DNA from: an uncultured Verrucomicrobiota bacterium
GTDB taxonomy: Bacteria; Verrucomicrobiota; Kiritimatiellia; RFP12; UBA1067
Length of the DNA: 8,271 nt
Assembly: GCA_946615275.1 (NCBI GenBank)
Contig: CAMOHV010000039.1
Coordinates: forward strand, 1 to 8,271
Reading direction: 5' to 3'
Shown here piece by piece: positions 1 through 5,494 of the stretch (its first letter is position 1; every line of letters begins with the position of its first letter). The position numbers and the translations under genes were made by a program. Under the pieces are notes generated by a model. That model was given only the letters and a program-made list of their open reading frames with translations. It was not told the DNA's origin and searched no databases.

Positions 1-1282
1 CGTGCGCGAATACGTGGCCCCTCTCGGCATAGCCCGCATCCGCCAGCAGGGCGGCTGGGCGCGCACGGAGAAGGATCCCGGCAAGTACGATTTCTCGTGG
101 CTCGACCAGGTCGTGTTCGACGCCAAGAAGCGCGGCATATCGGTATGGATGGAGCTTTCGTACGGGAACCCGATGTATCCCGGCGGCGGCGGGCGCCAGC
201 TCGCGGCCGGCATTCCAAGGTCTGAGGAGGGGCTTGCCGCGTGGGACCGCTGGGTGGAGGCCATGGCAAGGCGGTACAAGGGGACGGTTACGGACTGGTG
301 CGTCTGGAACGAGCCGGACATCGTCCATGCCAAGAACAGCCCCGAGGAGGCGGCGACGTTCGCGATCCGCACGGCGGAGATCGTGAAGCGAGTGATACCC
401 GACGCCACCATCGCCGCGTTCGCGCTTACGCGCGCGCGCCCCGACTACGTGGAGCCGCTTGTGAAGGAGCTCGTGCGCCAGGGCAAGGGCGGGCTTTTTA
501 CGTCCATCGCATACCATCATTACAACAAGAATCCCGACGACGCGTACGAGGGCGTGGAGAAGTGCCGCGCGATCATCGCGAAGCTTCTTCCGGGGCTCAA
601 GCTGCGCCAGGGCGAGGGCGGCACCTGGAGCGAGTGGGGCAACGCCGGAGCGCTCAGGCGCCATCCGTGGACGGAGATCACCCAGGCCAAGTACGATCTG
701 CGCCGCGCGCTAGGCGACCTGGGCCACGGCGACGACACCGAGGTGTTCCACATCTGCGACCTGGAATATCGTACAAGCGGCTTCCACGACGGCCTCGTGC
801 GCTACGGGCTGCTCAAGACGACCGGGCAGGCGGACGGCTATCGCGTCCTCAAGGTGAAGACGGCATACTACGCCGTGCAGAACGCCGTGTCCGTGTTCAA
901 CGATTCACTTGAATGCCTCGCCTCCAAGGGCACGGCGCGGATCGACGGGTTCAAGCGCGGCGCGGCGTACGAGTGGCGCGATGTGAAGACCGGCGCGCCG
1001 GTGGTGGTGTTCTGGGACGCGACGGACGTGCCGTCCGACCGCTTCGAGGCGCGCGACGCCGAGGTGTCGGTGGCGGGCGATCCCCCGGAGGACCCGGTGT
1101 GGGTGGACCTGCTCACGGGCGACGCGTACGCCATTCCCCCGGAGCGCGTCAGGCGCGAAGGGGAGCGGACCGTGTTCACCGTTCCGGCATACGACTCGCC
1201 GGCATTCATTGCCCCGAAGGGCCTGCTGACGCTCGAGAAGTCGTGGTACGTGCGCTATCTTGAAGAAGGAGGAAAAAAGTAG
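1..1282 (+). CDS. Clan GH-A glycoside hydrolase (GH39/GH5-like), 5'-truncated
   Basis: This is the 3' part of a retaining glycoside hydrolase with a (beta/alpha)8 barrel. The frame is open to the left edge, so the true start lies upstream and the first GTG (position 2) need not be a start. Numbering from that GTG, residues 25-60 have the pattern 'GKYDF..LD..V..AKKRGI.VWMEL.YGNP', typical of GH39/GH5-like barrels. The probable acid/base is E104 in VWNEPD. The probable nucleophile is E205 in RQGEGG. From about residue 300 the protein looks beta-rich (VWVDLLTGDAY, FTVPAYDSPAFI), like the C-terminal sandwich that often follows such barrels. The stop is TAG at 1280-1282. The next gene starts one base later, so the two are probably co-transcribed. 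Substrate and exact family are unknown, and any signal peptide would be in the missing part. The clan is fairly sure; the family is not. Confidence 0.8.
   Translation, partial: VREYVAPLGIARIRQQGGWARTEKDPGKYDFSWLDQVVFDAKKRGISVWMELSYGNPMYPGGGGRQLAAGIPRSEEGLAAWDRWVEAMARRYKGTVTDWCVWNEPDIVHAKNSPEEAATFAIRTAEIVKRVIPDATIAAFALTRARPDYVEPLVKELVRQGKGGLFTSIAYHHYNKNPDDAYEGVEKCRAIIAKLLPGLKLRQGEGGTWSEWGNAGALRRHPWTEITQAKYDLRRALGDLGHGDDTEVFHICDLEYRTSGFHDGLVRYGLLKTTGQADGYRVLKVKTAYYAVQNAVSVFNDSLECLASKGTARIDGFKRGAAYEWRDVKTGAPVVVFWDATDVPSDRFEARDAEVSVAGDPPEDPVWVDLLTGDAYAIPPERVRREGERTVFTVPAYDSPAFIAPKGLLTLEKSWYVRYLEEGGKK
1266..1272 (+). promoter_or_regulatory. Strong Shine-Dalgarno sequence for the SDR gene
   Basis: AAGGAGG lies inside the last codons of the upstream hydrolase gene, 11 bases before the ATG at 1284. 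It favours ATG 1284 (or ATG 1293) as the start over the in-frame TTG at 1260, which lies upstream of the site. It is the only clear Shine-Dalgarno sequence at any of the starts in this window. Its position inside the upstream gene suggests translational coupling. Confidence 0.7.
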
Positions 1283-1283
1283 A

Positions 1284-2042
1284 ATGGAATTCATGGAATC
1301 GTTTGCGGGGAAGACGGCCGTAATCACGGGCGCCGCTTCCGGAATGGGACTCAAGGCCGCGGAAACGCTCGTCAAGGCGGGCGCAAACGTGGTGATGTGC
1401 GATGTCAACGCCGAGGCTCTTGAAAAGGCCGCGGCGGGGATCAACGGCCTGGGCGGCGGCAGGGCTTTCGCGTGCCAGGCGGACGTGCGCAGGTTCGCCG
1501 ACGCGGAGAAGGCCGCCGCGCTCGCGGTGGCGGAGACGGGGCGGCTCGACCTCCTCATCACCTTCGCCGGCGGATACGAGCCGAGGATGTGCAACAGCTT
1601 CATGCCTTTCTACGAGCAGCCCGTGGAGGTGCTCGACTGGGGCATCGACGTGAATCTGAAGGGCGCGATATACTTCGCGCGCGCGTGCATGCCGCAGATG
1701 GTCGCGCAGAAGGGCGGGGTGATCTGCTGCATCGGCTCCGTGACGGGGTTCGAGGGCGATGGCAACGGGGCGATGTACGGGACCGCGAAGTCCGGCCTCT
1801 TCAACTTCGTGAAGGGGCTGGCGCAGGCCGGCGCGCCGCACAACGTGCGCGCGTTCTGCGCCACGCCGGGGCCGGTCCTGACGCGCCCCGGAATGGCCGG
1901 CATGAAGACTCTCCAGGGCCATGCCGCCGAGACGCACGAGCTGGTGGACTTCATACTCTTCCTCTGCTCGGACGCCTGCCGCTGCGTCACCGGATCGAAC
2001 CATGTGATGGACTGCGGACGCCTTTCGATGCAGCCGCAGTGA
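1284..2042 (+). CDS. SDR-family NAD(P)-dependent oxidoreductase
   Basis: A 252-residue protein with the length and layout of a classical short-chain dehydrogenase/reductase. Visible motifs are the cofactor glycine motif TGAASGMG (15-22), Asp40 at the end of the second beta strand (suggesting NAD rather than NADP), Asn124, Ser152 and the catalytic YGTAK (Tyr165, Lys169). PG follows in ATPGPV. The NNAG structural motif is replaced by TFAG (93-96), which is unusual. The chain has 11 cysteines, several near the C-terminus. There is no signal peptide, so it should be cytoplasmic. ATG 1284 was chosen because AAGGAGG sits 11 bases upstream; ATG 1293 is possible. It lies one base after one hydrolase gene and seven bases before another, so it probably acts on a sugar or sugar derivative released by them (inference). 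Substrate and direction of reaction are unknown. Confidence 0.92.
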   Translation: MEFMESFAGKTAVITGAASGMGLKAAETLVKAGANVVMCDVNAEALEKAAAGINGLGGGRAFACQADVRRFADAEKAAALAVAETGRLDLLITFAGGYEPRMCNSFMPFYEQPVEVLDWGIDVNLKGAIYFARACMPQMVAQKGGVICCIGSVTGFEGDGNGAMYGTAKSGLFNFVKGLAQAGAPHNVRAFCATPGPVLTRPGMAGMKTLQGHAAETHELVDFILFLCSDACRCVTGSNHVMDCGRLSMQPQ

Positions 2043-2049
2043 CGCGCGT

Positions 2050-4266
2050 ATGGAGAAGGCAGCAGCATTCATCGCCGCCCTCGCCGCCGCGCTCGCGTCG
2101 TCGGCGGAGTCCGTCCCAGCTCCGCGCTTCCCGCCGTACGACTGCGCGAGCTTCGTGCCGGAGGTACGGGAGAAGGCCACGGGTTTCTTCCGGGTCGAGA
2201 AGAGGCCGGACGGGCGCTGGTGGGCAATAGACCCGCTGGGGCGCGGCATCGTCCTCATGGGCGTGGACCATGTGCGCTATCGCGGCATCAAGTGCCAGCG
2301 CACGGGCAGAAGCCCGTATCTTGAGACGAACATGCGCAGATACCCCGACAGGCGCGACTGGGAGGCGTTCGCGCTTGGAAGCCTGAAGAAATGGGGGTTC
2401 AACCTTCTCGGGGCGGGGTGCGACCCTTCGCTGGAGCATAGGGGGCTTGCGCACACGGTGTCCCTCAGGATCGGGCTTTCGATGTGCGGCGGCGCGAGCG
2501 ACGCTTCGCTTTGGATATGCCCGTACGAGAACCATCCAAGCCGCGCGTTCCCGAACGTGTTCGACCCGCGCTTCGCCGAGATATGCGACGCCGCCGCGCG
2601 GGCGAAATGCGCGCCTGCGAGGGATGATCCGTGGCTCTTAGGATATTTCATCGACAACGAGCTCGCCTGGTGGGGGCGCGGCGCCGCCGACACTGGGCTC
2701 TTCGACGCCGTGATGGCCAAGGACGAGGCGCACAGCGCAAAGAGGGCTCTGCGCGCGTTCCTGGAGGAGCGAGGCGTGGCGGGCGCGCCGTCCGCCGCCG
2801 TGAAGCTGGACTTCCTCAGGCTTGCGGCGGAGAGGTATTTTTCCACGGCCTGCGCCGCGATCCGTCGCCACGACCCGAACCACCTCGTGCTGGGCTCGCG
2901 CTTCGCCGGGGTCGACGGCGCGCACGACGCGGTGTGGGAGGTCGCGGGGAGGCACTGCGATCTGGTGACGTTCAACATGTATCCGTGGGCGGACCTCGAC
3001 CGAGGCGAGGTGCGCGTGGGACCGGGCGCGCTGGCGCAGAGGGCGGCGGACGCCATCGCCGCCCGCCATGCCGTCGCCGGGCGTCCGCTGCTCGTCACGG
3101 AGTGGAGCTTCCCCGCCCTCGACAGCGGCCTCCCGTGCACGACCGGCGCGGGCCAGCGCTTCCGCACGCAGCGCGGGCGCACGGCGGCCACGGAGCTTTT
3201 CGCAAGGACCATGCTGTCCGTTCCAAGCCTTGTGGGGTACGACTACTTCATGTGGATCGACGAGCCGCCGGAGGGGATCAGCGACGCATTTCCGGAAGAC
3301 TCCAACTACGGCCTCGTCAATCTCGCCGGGGAGGCGTATCCGGAAATCACGTCGATGTTCGCGGCGCTCCAGCGCGAAGCGGGGAGGCTGCGGTTCGCGC
3401 CGCCGCCGGCCGCGCGCAAGGCGCCTGCGGACGCGGGGCCGACAATGGGCGATTTCATGGCGCGGCGGAAGCCGGCCGGCGCGCCGGGTGGCGTCTCGTT
3501 CTCGCGCGACGGCGCGGAATACAGGGTCGTTACGCGAGGCGGGCTCGTCCTTGCCGGCAAGGTGGGCGGAGCCAAGGCGCTCGCCCACGTCTCCCTGAAG
3601 GGACGCGAGCTTGGCAGTTTCAACATCATGGCCGACTTCGCCCAGAAGGGTCTCCGCTGGCGGGAGATCGACAGGGTGACGGATGTGAAGTTCTCCGTGC
3701 GCGGCGGCTGGGGCGTGTTGACGGTGGCGGGCGAGAGGCGCGAGGAAGGCGGCGGCGGCGACTTCGCGATTGCGCTGGAATTCGCGATCCACCCGGACAG
3801 GCCGTATTTCGCCTGCGGCCTTGCGAAAATCGTCAACGTGGGCGCGGCGCCGCTCGACCTCAAGGCGTTCCTGTTCCGGCAGGCTGCGGCCTTCGCGAAG
3901 GGCAGGGCGCCGGGCGGGGCCAGAAGGGTCCCCAACCTCTGGAAGGGCCCCCGCCGCGACGCCTGGGTGGACGCGGCGGACGGCGTCTGGTGGGGAGGCG
4001 TGGCCCGGTCGCCGCTTTGCTCGATGTTCTACTATTTCGTCTCCGCCGACGGCACGCCGCATCCCGACGCGCGCTTCGAGCTTCCGGGCGGCCCGCCGCC
4101 CGGCTCCCCGCAGGGCGCGTGGCGGCTCGCGCCCGGCGCCGAGTTCGGCGCGAAGGGGGCGATGTGGGCGGTCTTCGCCGCCGGCGAAGGCGGAATAAGC
4201 GGCTGGGAGGCCGCGGCGCGAGCGATCGAGGAGGAGATGGGCGGACGGACGTCGGGGCGTAGGTGA
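2050..4266 (+). CDS. Secreted agarase-like (GH50-like) clan GH-A glycoside hydrolase with extra C-terminal region
   Basis: A 738-residue protein. Residues 1-20 form a likely Sec signal peptide (MEK, then an Ala-rich hydrophobic run, then SSAES), which supports ATG 2050; no clear Shine-Dalgarno sequence is seen. Residues 38-60 (GFFRVEK, GRWWAIDPLGRG) and the later KKWGFNLLG and VFDPRF segments recall bacterial proteins annotated as agarase or GH50-like. Likely catalytic residues are E204 (acid/base, YFIDNELAWW) and E351 (nucleophile, LLVTEWSFP), 147 residues apart, as expected for a retaining GH-A barrel. A YDYFMWIDEPPEG segment near residues 397-409 closes the barrel. From about 460 to 738 the chain is glycine-rich and beta-like, with no domain I recognise. 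It starts seven bases after the SDR stop and probably belongs to the same operon. It should act outside the cytoplasm on a polysaccharide or oligosaccharide; agar as substrate is not established. The GH-A fold is likely; the GH50 label is tentative. Confidence 0.82.
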   Translation: MEKAAAFIAALAAALASSAESVPAPRFPPYDCASFVPEVREKATGFFRVEKRPDGRWWAIDPLGRGIVLMGVDHVRYRGIKCQRTGRSPYLETNMRRYPDRRDWEAFALGSLKKWGFNLLGAGCDPSLEHRGLAHTVSLRIGLSMCGGASDASLWICPYENHPSRAFPNVFDPRFAEICDAAARAKCAPARDDPWLLGYFIDNELAWWGRGAADTGLFDAVMAKDEAHSAKRALRAFLEERGVAGAPSAAVKLDFLRLAAERYFSTACAAIRRHDPNHLVLGSRFAGVDGAHDAVWEVAGRHCDLVTFNMYPWADLDRGEVRVGPGALAQRAADAIAARHAVAGRPLLVTEWSFPALDSGLPCTTGAGQRFRTQRGRTAATELFARTMLSVPSLVGYDYFMWIDEPPEGISDAFPEDSNYGLVNLAGEAYPEITSMFAALQREAGRLRFAPPPAARKAPADAGPTMGDFMARRKPAGAPGGVSFSRDGAEYRVVTRGGLVLAGKVGGAKALAHVSLKGRELGSFNIMADFAQKGLRWREIDRVTDVKFSVRGGWGVLTVAGERREEGGGGDFAIALEFAIHPDRPYFACGLAKIVNVGAAPLDLKAFLFRQAAAFAKGRAPGGARRVPNLWKGPRRDAWVDAADGVWWGGVARSPLCSMFYYFVSADGTPHPDARFELPGGPPPGSPQGAWRLAPGAEFGAKGAMWAVFAAGEGGISGWEAAARAIEEEMGGRTSGRR

Positions 4267-4277
4267 GCCCGTAAGCC

Positions 4278-4290
4278 GTCCATCTGTCCA
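4278..4290 (+). repeat. Direct repeat GTCCA-N3-GTCCA upstream of the regulator
   Basis: Two GTCCA copies (4278-4282 and 4286-4290) lie 8 bp apart, just upstream of the likely -10 element and covering the -35 position. They could be part of an operator, but 5-bp repeats arise easily by chance in GC-rich DNA. Confidence 0.2.
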
Positions 4291-4304
4291 ACGAGACCGG
4301 ATTA

Positions 4305-4313
4305 TGGTACAAT
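4305..4313 (+). promoter_or_regulatory. Likely extended -10 promoter element of the regulator gene
   Basis: TGGTACAAT matches the sigma-70 extended -10 consensus TGnTATAAT with one mismatch. It is the most AT-rich patch in the 57-base gap after the GH50-like gene. The -35 region at 4285-4290 (TGTCCA) matches TTGACA at only three of six positions, which an extended -10 can tolerate. The element overlaps the ATG at 4312. Transcription would start near 4320, so translation from this promoter would have to use ATG 4324 with almost no leader. This is a prediction from sequence only. Confidence 0.45.
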
Positions 4314-4323
4314 GTTGAACGCC

Positions 4324-5448
4324 ATGACAGAAAACGTCCTTTTCCTACAGACTTCGCCGCTGCAACCTTCCCGCGAGAAGGTGGCGGGCGCCATGCGCTA
4401 TGCCGAGAGCACGCCGTGGTACGTCAATCTGATAGAGGTGAACTCGACCCATGGCGAGGTGAGAAAGGTCCTGAGGCACTGGAATCCGGTAGGATGCATC
4501 GTGGAGAGGGGGCTTTCGGCGGCGCGCGTGCCGAAGCGCCTGTTCGCGGGAACGCCCGTAGTCTATATCGACCAGATGCCCCACAAGGGGCCGGAGAGGG
4601 AATGGTGCGTGTGCCACGATTCCAGGGCGTCCGTCCGCCGCGCGTTCGCCGAGCTGGAGGCCGGGAAGCCGGCCGGGTTCGCTTTCGTGCGCGACGCGCG
4701 CCGCATGGCATGGAGCCACGAGCGCGAGATGGAGTTCACGCGCCTTGCCGCCCGCTACAGCTGCGAGGTGCTTGAGGACTCCCTCTCGCTTTCGGAGGCC
4801 CTGGTCGGCCTGCCGAAGCCGTGCGGGCTGCTCGCCGCGACAGACGCGGTGGCGCGCAGGGTGGTGGACGCCGCGCATCTGGCCGACATCGCGATGCCGG
4901 ACGACCTCAGGATCGTCGGCATCAACAACGACGTGTTCGTATGCGAGCATTCCAATCCCACCATCACGAGCGTCTATCCCGACTTCGAGGGCTGCGGGTA
5001 CCTCGCCATGGCCACGCTCCACAGGATCGTGCGGGGGACCACGGCAAGGCCCCAGACGCTTTTCTTCGGGCCGAAGGAGCTCGTCCGCCGCGCCTCCACG
5101 CGCATTCTTCTGAAGCGCGACGCGCGCGTCACCCGCGCGCTCGGCTACATCGAGCAGCACTATGCCGAGCCGGAGATCGACGCCATGCGCGTGGCCGGCG
5201 TGATGGGGTGCTCGAGGAGCCTGGCGGACCTCCGCTTCCGCGAGGCCACGGGGCACACGATACGCGAGGAGATACAGGGGCGGAGGCTTGAGAGCGCGAA
5301 GCGCCTTCTCTCCGACCCGAACCGCGTGCTTGCGGCCATACCGTCGCTCTGCGGCTGCCTTTCGCAGACGACGTTCATGCGCTTCTTCAAGTCGCGCACC
5401 GGCAAGACCATGACCGAGTTCCGCCGGGAGGCCATAAGCGGCAGATGA
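4324..5448 (+). CDS. AraC-family transcriptional regulator, XylR type (LacI/PBP-like sensor plus AraC HTH)
   Basis: The N-terminal part (about residues 4-255) is a sugar-binding periplasmic-binding-protein-like sensor of the LacI/XylR kind. Its first strand is NVLFLQTS, and it carries GLLAATDAVARRV, MPDDLRIVGINND (Ile200 to Asp203) and TITSVYPDFEGCGYLA. There is no LacI helix-turn-helix in front. The C-terminal 100 residues (about 268-370) are an AraC-type DNA-binding domain with two helix-turn-helix units, around 288-307 (VAGVMGCSRSLADLRF) and 335-360 (SQTTFMRFFKSRTGKTMTEF). It probably binds a sugar ligand and regulates the adjacent degradation genes (inference). An in-frame ATG at 4312 adds four residues (MLNA). 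I prefer 4324 because the likely -10 overlaps 4312 and because the first beta strand starts directly after it. Neither ATG has a Shine-Dalgarno sequence. The family assignment is firm; the effector is unknown. Confidence 0.9.
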   Translation: MTENVLFLQTSPLQPSREKVAGAMRYAESTPWYVNLIEVNSTHGEVRKVLRHWNPVGCIVERGLSAARVPKRLFAGTPVVYIDQMPHKGPEREWCVCHDSRASVRRAFAELEAGKPAGFAFVRDARRMAWSHEREMEFTRLAARYSCEVLEDSLSLSEALVGLPKPCGLLAATDAVARRVVDAAHLADIAMPDDLRIVGINNDVFVCEHSNPTITSVYPDFEGCGYLAMATLHRIVRGTTARPQTLFFGPKELVRRASTRILLKRDARVTRALGYIEQHYAEPEIDAMRVAGVMGCSRSLADLRFREATGHTIREEIQGRRLESAKRLLSDPNRVLAAIPSLCGCLSQTTFMRFFKSRTGKTMTEFRREAISGR

Positions 5449-5451
5449 GCC

Positions 5452-5475
5452 AACCTTCAAACCTTCCAACCTTCC
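5452..5475 (+). repeat. Three tandem 8-bp repeats, AACCTTC(A/C)
   Basis: The units are AACCTTCA (5452-5459), AACCTTCC (5460-5467) and AACCTTCC (5468-5475), directly abutting. They start three bases after the regulator's stop codon and end 19 bases before the start of the lyase gene. The pyrimidine-rich tract occupies more than half of the 46-base gap. It has no dyad and does not look like a terminator. Its role is unknown: it could be a protein-binding site, a leader element of the downstream mRNA, or a replication-slippage tract. Confidence 0.75.
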
Positions 5476-5494
5476 ATTGAAACGAGTTCCAAAG

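Noticed and set aside
1260..1283. TTG 1260 as the SDR start
   Set aside because: It lies upstream of the AAGGAGG site and would add a charged KKEEKSR extension before the normal SDR N-terminus. ATG 1284 fits both the ribosome site and the family length.
4243..4281. Possible terminator after the GH50-like gene: GGACGG (4243-4248) with CCGTCC (4276-4281), inner GGGC/GCCC stem
   Set aside because: The outer stem is only six pairs, with a 27-base interval and no T-run after it. Such pairings are common in GC-rich DNA.
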